A DNA stretch of 64,000 bases from Mycobacterium asiaticum (GCF_001673365.1 NZ_LZLS01000086.1:50433-114432); one strand, 5' to 3'. Positions 16,464-25,724 are shown, counted from the stretch's first letter. Program-made: numbers and translations. Notes: generated by a model not told the origin, from the sequence alone.

Positions 16464-18020
16464 ATGACTGGCCCGACCGAGTTGTTACGACGCGCGCACC
16501 GCCGAGCCGAACAGCTGCGGCCCCATTACCGCGCGGCGGGTTTCTGGTCCGCCGAGCCGCTCGATGTGGTGCGAATCGCCGCGGCTCGACACGCCACCGG
16601 GCTCGCCGCGGCCGAGCGAGGCGCCGAACTGACCTACGGCGAACTGGACGAGCGCATCGACGCCGCGGCTCTGGCGATGGCCGAAGCCGGCTTGGTTCCG
16701 GGCAACTCGATCGTCCTGGTGATCGGCAACGATGTGGACTCCATGGTCGCCGTTCACGCAGCACTGCGAGTCGACGCCGTGGTGCTGCTCGTGCCACGCA
16801 GCGCCGGCGCCAAGCAACTCGCCGACATCCTTGACGACACCGGCGCTCGGTTCGGCGCGGCCCCGAACTGGGAGCCGGGGCTGTCCGAGCGCTGTCGTTG
16901 GATCGAACTAGCCGATGGGGACCGGGCGCGTGCCGCCGCGCCAATTCATCCGGTCCGGCCGGCCGACGAGCCGTCCGTCGTGCTCTACACCTCGGGAACG
17001 ACCTCTGGGCCCAAGGGTGTGATCCACTCCCTGAGCACCCTGGTCAAGGCGTCGAGCAATTACATCGCCGCGGCTGGCCTCGATTCGGACGACCGGATCT
17101 TCCTGATCAGTCCGCTGGCATCGGTCACCGGGGTTCTGCAGGCGCTTTTCATCGGGCCGATACTGGCGGCGCCGGTGATTCTGGAAGATCGTTGGGACCC
17201 GGCCGGAACGTGTGAGCTGCTGGTCAGCTCCGGTGCCACCTGGTACGGCGGCCCGGACCGCCTGCTCGCCCGCATGCTCGATGAGGCGGTGGCGCGCGAT
17301 ATCGCCGTGCCGCTGCGCGCGGTGTACCTGGGTGGCACGATGCTGGACCGGCGCATCGTCGAGCGCATCGAAGATGAATTCGGCATCATCGTCATGCGCG
17401 CCTACGGATCCTCAGAAATTCCGGTCAGCACGTCCGGCCTGCGTACCGAATCCCGGGAGGTGCGCCACGCCGACGACGGAGTTGCGCTCGGCGATGTCGA
17501 GGTACGGATCGGATCCGCGGCCGAACCCACCGAGTGCTGCGTGAAGGGCCCGCACGCTTTTCTCGGGTACACCGATGCCGACCATGACGAGCAGGGTTTC
17601 GACGGTCAGTGGTTCCGCACCGGTGACGTGGCCGAGGTCGTCAAGGGGCGAGTACGGATCGTCGGTCGAATCAAGGACATCGTGATTCGCAACGGTCTGA
17701 AGATTGCGGCTGCCGAAGTGCAGGAAGCGGTTTCGCGGATTGCGGGCGTCCGCGAATGTGCCGCCTATTCCGTCGCTGACGACGCCACCGGTGAGCGCTT
17801 GGCCATGGCCGTCGTGCTCGAATCAGACGTCGAGCTGTCGCTGGGCGAGATTGCCCGCGCTCTTGTCGCGGCGGGACTGCCGAAATACAAAGTGCCCGAA
17901 GAATTGGTGTTCTGGGATCAGCCGCTTCCGGTCAACGCAAACGGCAAGATCGACCGCACCGAACTCGACGCACGATCGGCCGGACGCCGGCGCCTGTTAG
18001 CCGACCGCCTTACCGGGTAA
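16464..18020 (+). CDS. acyl-CoA ligase (AMP-binding), copy 3
   Basis: This 518-residue ANL-superfamily ligase has LYTSGTTSGPKGVIHS, AYGSSEIPVS, WFRTGDVAEV, RIKDIVIRNG and the lysine motif VNANGKIDRTELD. The ATG at 16464 has GGAGGA 7 nt upstream; the frame stays open much further upstream but through the opposing SDR gene. Its last 11 bp overlap the convergent OB-fold gene. It is a third independent acid-activation step in the cluster, suggesting that several acids enter or re-enter the pathway. Confidence 0.9.
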   Translation: MTGPTELLRRAHRRAEQLRPHYRAAGFWSAEPLDVVRIAAARHATGLAAAERGAELTYGELDERIDAAALAMAEAGLVPGNSIVLVIGNDVDSMVAVHAALRVDAVVLLVPRSAGAKQLADILDDTGARFGAAPNWEPGLSERCRWIELADGDRARAAAPIHPVRPADEPSVVLYTSGTTSGPKGVIHSLSTLVKASSNYIAAAGLDSDDRIFLISPLASVTGVLQALFIGPILAAPVILEDRWDPAGTCELLVSSGATWYGGPDRLLARMLDEAVARDIAVPLRAVYLGGTMLDRRIVERIEDEFGIIVMRAYGSSEIPVSTSGLRTESREVRHADDGVALGDVEVRIGSAAEPTECCVKGPHAFLGYTDADHDEQGFDGQWFRTGDVAEVVKGRVRIVGRIKDIVIRNGLKIAAAEVQEAVSRIAGVRECAAYSVADDATGERLAMAVVLESDVELSLGEIARALVAAGLPKYKVPEELVFWDQPLPVNANGKIDRTELDARSAGRRRLLADRLTG

Positions 18021-18450
18021 GCGGTCTCGCCGCAGTCTCGCCGGGAGCGGGACGGAAAACCGGGACGACGAAGCCGTCTTCGTCGTCGCGGAAGGCGATC
18101 ACCAGTTGCATGTCTGCGCGCAGGTCTTCCGCGCGGCAATCCGCCACGACCGTCATCAGCCGCGGTCCTTCCTCGAGATCCACCATCGCCAACACGTACG
18201 GTGTGCGTGCGTCAAAGGGTGTGGCGTTCTGGTGAACGACGGTCCACGTGTAGAGCCGCGCGCGCCCGGTCGCCGGAACCAAATCCACGTCCTCGCCCCA
18301 ACAATGCGGACAGAACGGCCGCGCGTACAACGACTTCTGCAGGCAAAAGCGACAGGCATTGACCATCAGCCTGCGGTCCTGCACGGCCGACCACCACGCC
18401 TGGCTGTCGGCGTCAACGGAGGGGCGGTGCGGGCCGGTCGGAATCTCCAT
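18010..18450 (-). CDS. DUF35/OB-fold zinc-ribbon protein (thiolase or aldolase partner)
   Basis: This 146-residue protein has a rubredoxin-like zinc ribbon (CRFC ... CPHC, about residues 30-50), then an OB-fold with YTWTVVHQNATPFD and PYVLAMVDLEEG. DUF35 proteins such as the ChsH2 C-terminal domain bind thiolase-fold proteins. The ATG shares one base with the stop of the thiolase-fold gene (TGATG), so the two should be made together. The translation frame remains open upstream inside that gene, but only this start gives a normal DUF35 length. Confidence 0.9.
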   Translation of the reverse strand: MEIPTGPHRPSVDADSQAWWSAVQDRRLMVNACRFCLQKSLYARPFCPHCWGEDVDLVPATGRARLYTWTVVHQNATPFDARTPYVLAMVDLEEGPRLMTVVADCRAEDLRADMQLVIAFRDDEDGFVVPVFRPAPGETAARPLTR

Positions 18451-19595
18451 CACTGCCTCCCCAGGATCATCGTGGCGCTGTGCGTGAAGAAACCGCCCAT
18501 CGCGTGCACGCAAGCCAGCCTCGCGTCGCTGACCTGCCGGGGTCCGCATTCCCCGCGCAACTGCCGAACCGCCTCGACCATCAGGAACATTCCCCGCATC
18601 CCGGGGTGGCACGAGGCCAGGCCCCCGCCGTCGGTGTTGGTCGGCAGCGATCCGCCCGGGCGAAGCGCTCCGGATTCGACGAACGAACCGCCTTCGCCCT
18701 TTTCGCAGAAGCCGAGGTCTTCGACGGTGAGCAGCACGGTGGAGGTGAAGGAGTCGTACAGCTGGCACACATCGATGTCAGCGGGGCCGACGCCGGCCTG
18801 CGCGAACGCCCGCGGACCCGAACGTGCTGCCGCCGATGTCGTGAAGTCGGGCCAGTGGCTCATGCTGACGTGAGACGTCGCATCGGCTGCGCCGAGAATC
18901 CAAATCGGTTCCTTCGCACAATCCTTGGCCACCCCTTCGCTGGCCAGCACGATGGCCCCACCACCGTCGGTACGCAGGCACACATGCTTGGCGGTGAACG
19001 GGTCGGCCAGCATCGGGGCGGCCGCGACGTCGGCCACGGTGATGGGGTCGCGCTCAAATGCGTTCTCGTTCATGGACGCCCACTGATGGGCGGCGACGGC
19101 GACTTCAGCGAGTTGGTCGACGGTGGTACCGAATTCGATCATGTGACGCCTGGCGGCCATGGCGTACTTCGCGATCAACGTCGCTCCGTAGGGCGCCTCG
19201 TACTGCAGTGCGCCGCCAGTACCCAGCACGGCGGCCGACGCTCGCATCCGGCGCTTGACGTCGGAGCGTGCGGTGGATCCGTAGGTCAACAGTGCGACCT
19301 CGATGTCGCCCGCGGCAATCGCGGCCGCGGCGTGCGCGGCCATCACTTCCCACGACGATCCGCCGACATTGGTCGCATCCACCCAGTCCGGCCGTAGGCC
19401 CAGGTATTCGCTGACTTCCGATGGTGGAAGCAATGTTCCGTGCCCGCCGAAACCCTCGATATCCTCTTTCGTCAGGCCGGCATCGGCCACCGCCCGTCGC
19501 GAGGACTGGGCCATCAGCGCCATGGCGGTCTTGTCGGGAACTCGCCCGCAGTCGGATAAGGCGGCACCGACGATGGCGACGCGATTCGACGGCAT
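18450..19595 (-). CDS. thiolase-fold protein without the usual nucleophile (Ltp2-like)
   Basis: This 381-residue thiolase-superfamily protein is of the SCP-x/Ltp type. The loop that normally carries the nucleophilic Cys reads NVGGSSWEVMAAHAA, with serines instead. The region CHPGMRGMFLMVEAVRQ retains the thiolase His, and QLYDSFTSTVLL carries a Tyr like that of Ltp2. Ltp2-type proteins are retro-aldolases that work with a DUF35 partner, and that partner is the next gene. I therefore infer carbon-carbon cleavage by retro-aldol reaction rather than CoA-dependent thiolysis. It reads divergently from the HpcH aldolase operon. Confidence 0.88.
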   Translation of the reverse strand: MPSNRVAIVGAALSDCGRVPDKTAMALMAQSSRRAVADAGLTKEDIEGFGGHGTLLPPSEVSEYLGLRPDWVDATNVGGSSWEVMAAHAAAAIAAGDIEVALLTYGSTARSDVKRRMRASAAVLGTGGALQYEAPYGATLIAKYAMAARRHMIEFGTTVDQLAEVAVAAHQWASMNENAFERDPITVADVAAAPMLADPFTAKHVCLRTDGGGAIVLASEGVAKDCAKEPIWILGAADATSHVSMSHWPDFTTSAAARSGPRAFAQAGVGPADIDVCQLYDSFTSTVLLTVEDLGFCEKGEGGSFVESGALRPGGSLPTNTDGGGLASCHPGMRGMFLMVEAVRQLRGECGPRQVSDARLACVHAMGGFFTHSATMILGRQ

Positions 19596-19604
19596 AGCTA
19601 ATGG

Positions 19605-19631
19605 TTATCACATCACCATCAGTACTGATAA
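19605..19631. promoter_or_regulatory. nested inverted repeats between divergent genes
   Basis: ATCAGTACTGAT (19618-19629) is a perfect 12-bp palindrome. In addition TTATCA (19605-19610) and TGATAA (19626-19631) form 6-bp arms 15 bp apart. Both lie in the 89-bp gap between the thiolase-fold gene and the HpcH-type aldolase gene, as expected for an operator serving both. No second copy was found. Confidence 0.45.
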
Positions 19632-19684
19632 TGGCCGTTCGCGCAATCTTGGATTGCGTATTCTCGGTCCGCTACCGTGAGCCT

Positions 19685-20473
19685 ATGACGACGGGGCTGC
19701 GGGAAGCGCTGCGTGGAGATGAGCTCGTGCTGTGCCTGGCACTGCAGAACTCACGTACCCCCGACGTCCCCGCAATCGCAGCGGCATGTGGGTATGACGC
19801 CGTTTACGTCGATCTCGAACACACACCGACGTCTTTGGAAACGGCGCAGATGCTGTGTGTGAGCGCACTGGGCGCGGGGATCTCCGGCTTGGTCCGGGTG
19901 CCGTCCCACGACCCCAGCAGCATTGGCAGAATATTAGATGGCGGCGCAGTAGGAGTTATTGTGCCGCACATAAATTCGCGGCATGAGTCGCAGCGTGTGG
20001 TTCAGGCCGCCCGGTTCCCGCCGATCGGCCATCGGTCTATTTCCGGCCCCAACGCGGTCAGTGGATTCCAACCGCGTAGCGCACCGCAACTCGTGGAGGT
20101 GCTCGAACAGCGCACGGTGGTGGCTGTGATGATCGAAACCCCGCAGGCCGTCGAATCCGTCGAATCCATCGCCTCGGTCGAAGGCATCGACATGATCCTC
20201 GTCGGCGCGAGCGATCTGACCGCCGGAATGGGCATCCATGGGCAGTATGAGAATGATCATTTCCACAGTGCAGTAGAATCTGTGGCGGCGGCTTGTCGTA
20301 GTCATGGCGTGGCGCTCGGCATGGCCGGAATACGGTCCCTTGAACTGCTGAATCGGTTCGTGGGACTGGGATTGCGATTCATCTCGGCGGGAACTGACAT
20401 CGGGATGATGACCGAGGCGGCTACCAGCCGTGCGCAAGCACTCCGCGGCCTGGCGGGTCGCCGCGACGAGTGA
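19685..20473 (+). CDS. HpcH/HpaI-type aldolase (class II, metal-dependent)
   Basis: This 262-residue protein of the HpcH/HpaI aldolase and citrate lyase-like family cleaves 2-keto-4-hydroxy acids, often to pyruvate and an aldehyde. It has YVDLEHTPTS near the N-terminus (metal Glu region), VIVPHINSRHE, VMIETPQAVE and ILVGASDLTAGMG. The start is the ATG at 19685. It opens a plus-strand operon with a TauD-like dioxygenase, a D-2-hydroxyacid dehydrogenase and a crotonase. In this context it may release pyruvate or glyoxylate from a ring-derived chain. Confidence 0.88.
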   Translation: MTTGLREALRGDELVLCLALQNSRTPDVPAIAAACGYDAVYVDLEHTPTSLETAQMLCVSALGAGISGLVRVPSHDPSSIGRILDGGAVGVIVPHINSRHESQRVVQAARFPPIGHRSISGPNAVSGFQPRSAPQLVEVLEQRTVVAVMIETPQAVESVESIASVEGIDMILVGASDLTAGMGIHGQYENDHFHSAVESVAAACRSHGVALGMAGIRSLELLNRFVGLGLRFISAGTDIGMMTEAATSRAQALRGLAGRRDE

Positions 20474-20495
20474 CGCCGACACATCAGGAGGACCG

Positions 20496-21614
20496 ATGCC
20501 GACAGCCATCTACACCGAGCCCGTCGTCGACTCAATGGCGTGGACAGGCGCTGACTTCACCAGCAAGGAAGACTTCGCATTCGACCTGTCGGCCCGCAAT
20601 GTTGCTGCGCTCCAATCGATCCTGGCCAAGACGGCGAACAAGGACCGGGATGACATCACCCCGCAGGATGCTCGGCATCCTGATCTGGATGACGATCTGG
20701 CCCGGCTCTACCAGGATCTGATGTTCGGTAAAGGCCTGGCATGCGTGCGGGGCTTTCCCGTCGAACAGCACTCGATCGAGGATCTCGAACGCATCTACTG
20801 GGCGTTTTGCACCCATCTCGGTTACCTGGTGTCGAACAACTCTTTCGGGCACCGGATGGTGCGAGTTCAGGAGGAAATCCTGCCCGGCGGTGTGCAACCC
20901 GCACGCGGAACCAAATCCCGCGCGGAACTGGCCATGCACAACGACGCCGCGGACATCTTGTCGCTGCTGTGTGTCTATCCTGCGGCTCAGGGAGGGGAGA
21001 GTCAGTTCGCCAGCGGACCCGCGGCGCACAACAGGGTTCTGGCTGAACGACCGGACCTGCTCGACGTGCTCTACCGAGGCTTTCCTCATCATCGCCGCAG
21101 TGAACAGCCCGACGACCAGCCTGACGTGACGCCCTACGATGTTCCAGTCTTCTCCCAGATCAACGGAAGGATCTGCATCAACTTCACCTACAGCAGCATC
21201 CTTCCCGCCATGCATGCGCTCGGCCGGGAGTTCACGCCAGAGGAGACGGAAGCAATTGAGCTGCTGCGCAACATCCTGGTCGACCAACAGGTCGAGTTCC
21301 GTCTGGAATCCGGTGAGGCGGCGGTCGCCAACAACTTCGCGATGTGCCACTCACGGTCGGACTTCGTCAGCAGTAACGATCCGAAGAAGGCGCGCTGCTT
21401 TTTGCGAGCGTGGATGGAGGTGCCGCGTGAGGACCGACGGCTGCCGATCGGTCGGGAGTACTTCCATATGGAGAACAAGGATCTGCGGCTGGGGTACGAC
21501 GTGGTCGAGGGCCGCGACGGCGCCATCGCGCGCAACGATTACAAGAACGTCAACGTCGAACTGGCCGAGATGTTCAAGGCGGCGCAGGTGAAACCCAAAG
21601 CCAAGAACACGTGA
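20496..21614 (+). CDS. TauD/TfdA-family Fe(II)/2-oxoglutarate dioxygenase
   Basis: This 372-residue protein is expected to hydroxylate a substrate with 2-oxoglutarate and O2. The HxD iron motif is in AMHNDAADILSLL (about residue 150), FSQINGRICINFTYS follows, and the distal His is likely in AMCHSRSDFVSSND. The ATG has AGGAGG 4 nt upstream. It is longer than TauD (about 280) and resembles the less characterised clavaminate synthase-like/TauD group. The stop overlaps the GTG of the next gene. Substrate unknown. Confidence 0.85.
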   Translation: MPTAIYTEPVVDSMAWTGADFTSKEDFAFDLSARNVAALQSILAKTANKDRDDITPQDARHPDLDDDLARLYQDLMFGKGLACVRGFPVEQHSIEDLERIYWAFCTHLGYLVSNNSFGHRMVRVQEEILPGGVQPARGTKSRAELAMHNDAADILSLLCVYPAAQGGESQFASGPAAHNRVLAERPDLLDVLYRGFPHHRRSEQPDDQPDVTPYDVPVFSQINGRICINFTYSSILPAMHALGREFTPEETEAIELLRNILVDQQVEFRLESGEAAVANNFAMCHSRSDFVSSNDPKKARCFLRAWMEVPREDRRLPIGREYFHMENKDLRLGYDVVEGRDGAIARNDYKNVNVELAEMFKAAQVKPKAKNT

Positions 21615-22696
21615 GCATCCGTCCGCGTCTGGTCTACGAACGGTGGACGGATCCCGTCGCCGGGGACATGCTCGAACGCGGTGATATCGACCTGGTCAAG
21701 CTCGACCTGAATGCGGATGACGAGATCAGCTGGGCCGCATTGGAATCCGCACACGGATACCAAGTGGCCACCCGGACCGACGTAGCCGGATGCGCGAATG
21801 GTGCCCAGTGGCTCGTGGGACAGGCGCTGGTGCAGCGTTGTGAAAAGCTGCTTGCCGTGTGCTCGGCCGGCGCCGGCTATGACGTCATCGACGTTGACGC
21901 GTGCACGCGCGCCGGAATCGCGGTGTGCAACAACTCCGGTCCCGGCGCGGAGGCCGTCGCCGAGCACGCGCTGGGTTTCATGCTCGACCTGGCCAAGAAA
22001 ATCACGGCCGCCGACCGGATGCTGCGGGCCGGCCCGCTTCGGGACCGGTTGGTACTGCGGGGGAGTCAGCTACTGGGGAAGACGCTCGGCGTGATCGGGC
22101 TCGGAGCCATCGGAGGCCGACTCGTCGAGCTGTGTGGCCCTTTCGGCATGGAGGTCCTGGTCTTCGACCCCTACCTCGACGAGGTCAGTGCGCACGCGCG
22201 CGGAGTGCGAGTCGTCCCGTTGCTCGAGCTGCTCGAGCGTTCGGACTTCGTACAGGTGGCCTGCCCATTGACCAGTGAGACCGAGGGGCTGATCGGCAAG
22301 CCGCAGTTCGCCGCGATGAAGCCGACCGCATTCTTCATCAGCACAGCGCGCGGACTTGTCCACGACGAAGCGGCCCTACTGGAAGCGCTCAATAGTGGAA
22401 GCATCGCGGGAGCGGCCCTTGATGTGTTCCACGAGGAACCGCCTCGCCAGGACAACCCGCTGCTGCATCTCGATAACGTGGTCGCGACGCCCCATACCGC
22501 CGGGATCACTGTCGAGGCTGCACGCGACCTTGCCGTTGCCACTGCCACGCAGTGGCAGAAGATCTTCGGTGGCGGTATGCCCACGCGGTTGCTGAATCCC
22601 GATGTGTGGCCGCGCTACTGCGACAGGTTCGATGAAATTGTCGGGTTTCGTCCTAACGCCGCAACGCTTTTGGAGAACGGGGGTCACGCCAAGTGA
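21611..22696 (+). CDS. D-isomer 2-hydroxyacid dehydrogenase (NAD-dependent)
   Basis: This 361-residue protein has the Rossmann motif GVIGLGAIGGRLVEL (about residues 155-170), VFDPYLDE, FISTARGLVHDEAALL with the catalytic Arg, and TPHTAGIT with the catalytic His. It interconverts 2-keto and D-2-hydroxy acids. The GTG overlaps the TauD stop and its own stop overlaps the crotonase start, so the three are translationally coupled. It probably handles a 2-oxo acid released by the aldolase or dioxygenase step (inference). Confidence 0.9.
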   Translation: MSIRPRLVYERWTDPVAGDMLERGDIDLVKLDLNADDEISWAALESAHGYQVATRTDVAGCANGAQWLVGQALVQRCEKLLAVCSAGAGYDVIDVDACTRAGIAVCNNSGPGAEAVAEHALGFMLDLAKKITAADRMLRAGPLRDRLVLRGSQLLGKTLGVIGLGAIGGRLVELCGPFGMEVLVFDPYLDEVSAHARGVRVVPLLELLERSDFVQVACPLTSETEGLIGKPQFAAMKPTAFFISTARGLVHDEAALLEALNSGSIAGAALDVFHEEPPRQDNPLLHLDNVVATPHTAGITVEAARDLAVATATQWQKIFGGGMPTRLLNPDVWPRYCDRFDEIVGFRPNAATLLENGGHAK

Positions 22697-23517
22697 CGCA
22701 ATACGACACGATCGAGGTCGAAACCCGAGGGCACACAGCGTGTGTGACCCTGAACCGTCCCGAGGTGCTCAACGCGATCAATGACGACATGATCGCCGAA
22801 TTGGCCGTGGCATACGCGAAAATTGAACGTTCACAAGAAATCTGGACGGTCATCATCACCGGGTCGGGTCGTGCTTTGTGCGTCGGAGCCGACGTCAAGA
22901 AAGCGGCCGACCACGACATGGAGAACGCGGCTGGGATCGACAATCAGGGCGAGCCGATCCTCAGCTCGATGCGACAGTGGGATGCACCGCAGGAGGCGAC
23001 GCCACCCTGGCTGCAGATGACCAAGCCAATCATCTGTGCAGTCAACGGCATTGCCTGCGGTGCCGGGATGGATCTGGTGACTACCGCCGACATCACTATC
23101 GCCTCCGAACGCGCGACGTTGATGGATCCACATGTCAGCATCGGCGTGACTTCCGGGCGCGAAGGGGTCAGGCTCGCGCGGATCCTGCCGCTGCCCGTGG
23201 CGATGAGACTGATCCTGATGGGCAAGCACGAACAACTCGACGCGCAGCGCGCCTACGACCTGGGTGTGTTCACCGAGGTGGTAGCGCACGACGCATTGAT
23301 GCCGCGAGCGTGGGAAATCGCCGAGATTGTGAATTCCAATGCGCCGCTGGCGGTGCGGGGTTCACGGATGGCGGTGCGCAAGGGCCTGACGCTGCCCATC
23401 TACGAGGCCGAACTGCTCGCCGAGAACTACCGCATGAAGGTTGCCCTGACCAAGGACGCCATCGAGGGGCCGCGTGCCTTCCTCGAGAAGCGCAAGCCGG
23501 ATTGGAAAGCGCTGTAG
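22693..23517 (+). CDS. enoyl-CoA hydratase/isomerase (crotonase fold)
   Basis: This 274-residue crotonase has GRALCVGADVKKA, GIACGAGMDLVTTAD and DPHVSIGVTSGREG, the DPHVS type shared with 9738-10538 and 10535-11350. The GTG at 22693 overlaps the preceding stop (GTGA). It ends its operon 20 bp before a convergent amidohydrolase gene; GCATGGT and ACCATGC arms at 23519-23548 could make a weak bidirectional terminator. Confidence 0.9.
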   Translation: MTQYDTIEVETRGHTACVTLNRPEVLNAINDDMIAELAVAYAKIERSQEIWTVIITGSGRALCVGADVKKAADHDMENAAGIDNQGEPILSSMRQWDAPQEATPPWLQMTKPIICAVNGIACGAGMDLVTTADITIASERATLMDPHVSIGVTSGREGVRLARILPLPVAMRLILMGKHEQLDAQRAYDLGVFTEVVAHDALMPRAWEIAEIVNSNAPLAVRGSRMAVRKGLTLPIYEAELLAENYRMKVALTKDAIEGPRAFLEKRKPDWKAL

Positions 23518-23537
23518 CGCATGGTGGGACGCGCGGC

Positions 23538-24725
23538 TTAGACCATGCCGAAGAATCTCTTCGCATTGGTGGACAGCACTTTTCGTTTGGTCTCCTCGTC
23601 CAGGCCCTCTGTCGCTTTGTTGGCGACTTCCAGGCTCCTGGGCCAATTGGTGTCATTGTGCGGGTAGTCGGTCTCGAACATGAGCTGGTCGAGCCCAACG
23701 AGATCTAGGATGCGGAACGCGACCGGATCGCCGAACGTAGAGAAGTAAACGCGTCCGGGCACCTGGCTGCTTGGCGGATCGGTGAGCAGCGGATGAATAC
23801 CGCCCCAGGCCCGACGGTCCTCCCAAACCTCGTCGACTCGTTGCAGGTAGTAGGGGATCCAGCCCGCCTGCGCCTCGGCGAACGCGAGCTTGAGATTAGG
23901 AAACTGAATGAGCTTGCCGGAGAACAGCCAATCGACCAAGGCGATGGTGCAGTTGACCGCCATCAGCGCGCTGGTCACAACATGCGGTGAGTCCGGAGAG
24001 GACTTGGTGAGCGAAGAACTCGAGCCGATGTGCAGCATGATGCCCACCTGGTTTCGCTCGCAGGCGGCAAAAAACGGGTCCCAGTAGCCGCTGTGGATGG
24101 ATGGCAAGTCCAAGCGAGAGGGCAACTCGGAGAAGCACACCGCGCGCATACCGCGGGCGGCCACCCGTTCGACTTCCTTCGCGGCGAGCTCGACGTCCCA
24201 CAGCGGAATGATGCCCAAAGGGATCAACCGGCCGTTCGAACTGCCGCCCCACTCGTCGATTTGAAAGTCGTTGTAAGCCTCGACGCAGAGCTTGGCGAGT
24301 TCTTTGTCTTTGCCATACAAGAAGCGCTGACCGCAGAAGCGGACGAGGGTATTGGGAAAACAGGCAGAAGCCTCGATGCCGGCGATATCCATGTCGGCAA
24401 GCCGATCCGCCGGACGGTAGCAGCCCGGGCGCATCTCGTCGTAGGTGATCGGGTCGGTGGTGAGCTCGTCGATTGAGTAGCCCGCGGCTGCGCTGATGAG
24501 CGGGATGGGGATGATCGCATCTTCGTAGTGCCAAATGTCGGCGTCGCGGCCCTCGTCGTCCTCCACGAAGGCGACATCGGAAGTGACGCTCGGGTCCATG
24601 CGCCCCCGGGTGCGAACGATGCGCGGCCCGACGTCTTGGTAGCGCTCCGGCAGCCGGCTGGTCCAGAGATCGGCCGGTTCCACCAAGTGGTCATCCGGCG
24701 AGACGATCAGAATGTCTGCACTCAA
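23538..24725 (-). CDS. amidohydrolase family protein (COG2159), paralogue 3
   Basis: This 395-residue amidohydrolase has Asp11-Asp12-His13 (SPDDHLVEP), IMLHIGSSSS in mid-protein, KLAFAEAQAGW and the metal-site block MFETDYPHNDTNWP. The start is TTG with GAAGGAG about 10 nt upstream. It reads divergently from the TetR gene, with an operator-like repeat at 24763-24778. It is clearly a more distant paralogue of the proteins at 2073-3269 and 7044-8222. Three such hydrolases in one cluster is unusual and suggests either successive hydrolytic steps or related substrates. Confidence 0.88.
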   Translation of the reverse strand: MSADILIVSPDDHLVEPADLWTSRLPERYQDVGPRIVRTRGRMDPSVTSDVAFVEDDEGRDADIWHYEDAIIPIPLISAAAGYSIDELTTDPITYDEMRPGCYRPADRLADMDIAGIEASACFPNTLVRFCGQRFLYGKDKELAKLCVEAYNDFQIDEWGGSSNGRLIPLGIIPLWDVELAAKEVERVAARGMRAVCFSELPSRLDLPSIHSGYWDPFFAACERNQVGIMLHIGSSSSLTKSSPDSPHVVTSALMAVNCTIALVDWLFSGKLIQFPNLKLAFAEAQAGWIPYYLQRVDEVWEDRRAWGGIHPLLTDPPSSQVPGRVYFSTFGDPVAFRILDLVGLDQLMFETDYPHNDTNWPRSLEVANKATEGLDEETKRKVLSTNAKRFFGMV

Positions 24726-24762
24726 CCCTGCACTCCTTCGACCGGTACTGTTTTTGGTAAAA

Positions 24763-24778
24763 GAGAATCGCCATTTTC
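24763..24778. promoter_or_regulatory. operator-like inverted repeat, site 3 of 4
   Basis: GAGAAT-CGCC-ATTTTC matches the shared motif with one changed base in the right arm. It lies 37 bp upstream of the TTG start of the amidohydrolase on the minus strand and 154 bp upstream of the divergent TetR gene, so it could serve repression of both. Confidence 0.5.
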
Positions 24779-24932
24779 ACGGTACCGCATCCGTTCCGTT
24801 GCTGATGACCGTGACTGCGTAGTCAGCGCACGGACGTTCTCGCAAATCAGTACTTGCGCAGAGTGACAATCAACATACGCGTGTAGGTAGATTGCTGATT
24901 TCTCACGTCTGGCGCGTATTCTGAACGGCACT

Positions 24933-25724
24933 ATGTCTGCGAAGAAGCCCACCGGTCCCGAATCTGAAACCGGCTTGGAATTGGTCGACCCCGACATCGA
25001 GCGGTCGAGCACGTGGCAGCAGCGCACGATCGAGCGGCGCTTGAGCACGGCGAGAGCGCGTGCTCTCGCGCGCAGTTCGCGCTTTCTGGCTACCGCGCTG
25101 GAGTTGGTAGAGGAGTCGGGTAAGGCCGACTTCACGATCCAGAACCTCATCGACCGGTCGAATCTGAGCCTGCGCGCGTTCTACCAACACTTCGCGGGCA
25201 AGGAAGAACTGATGTTGGCGCTTTATGAGAACGTCACGAGTCAGTTCACCGAGGCTATCCGGCAGGACGTCGCGGCGGCCGACGGCCCGATGGAGCAGCT
25301 CGAAGCCTTCTGTCGCGGTGTGCTTTCCCGCGCGGAGTCATCGGAAGCCGTGGGCGGCCGGATCGTGACGATCTACAACCTGAGCCTTGAAATCGAGCGG
25401 CCGGACGACTTCGCCAAGGCGTGGGAGCCTCATCTGAAGCTGCTGACGAAGATCATCACCTCGTGTGCTCGGGCGGGTCTGGTGCGGACGGATCTGACCC
25501 CCGCGCAACTGACCACATTGCTGAACAGCACGCTGACCGCCCTCGCTCAAATCGGGGTTTTCCATTTGGGCGGCAAGGGTTCCCGGCTCACCGAGGACCA
25601 GTTGTGGGCGTGGTGCAAACAGGCTGTCACACCACCTGTCACCGCCGCCAAGGCCAAGCCCGTGCGCAAGACGGCCTCTCGCACTGCCTCCGCTAGTCGG
25701 AGCCGTACGGCGCAGAGAAGCTAA
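24933..25724 (+). CDS. TetR-family transcriptional regulator (probable regulator of the cluster)
   Basis: This 263-residue regulator has a TetR HTH at about residues 65-95 (FTIQNLIDRSNLSLRAFYQH). It carries a 60-residue N-terminal extension and a basic, Ala/Ser-rich tail after about residue 230. Its position between the third amidohydrolase and the DapB-like gene, flanked by GAGA-N8-TCTC sites on both sides, makes it the likely binder of that motif. The ligand would be a CoA ester or acid of the pathway, as in KstR-type regulators (inference). Confidence 0.87.
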   Translation: MSAKKPTGPESETGLELVDPDIERSSTWQQRTIERRLSTARARALARSSRFLATALELVEESGKADFTIQNLIDRSNLSLRAFYQHFAGKEELMLALYENVTSQFTEAIRQDVAAADGPMEQLEAFCRGVLSRAESSEAVGGRIVTIYNLSLEIERPDDFAKAWEPHLKLLTKIITSCARAGLVRTDLTPAQLTTLLNSTLTALAQIGVFHLGGKGSRLTEDQLWAWCKQAVTPPVTAAKAKPVRKTASRTASASRSRTAQRS

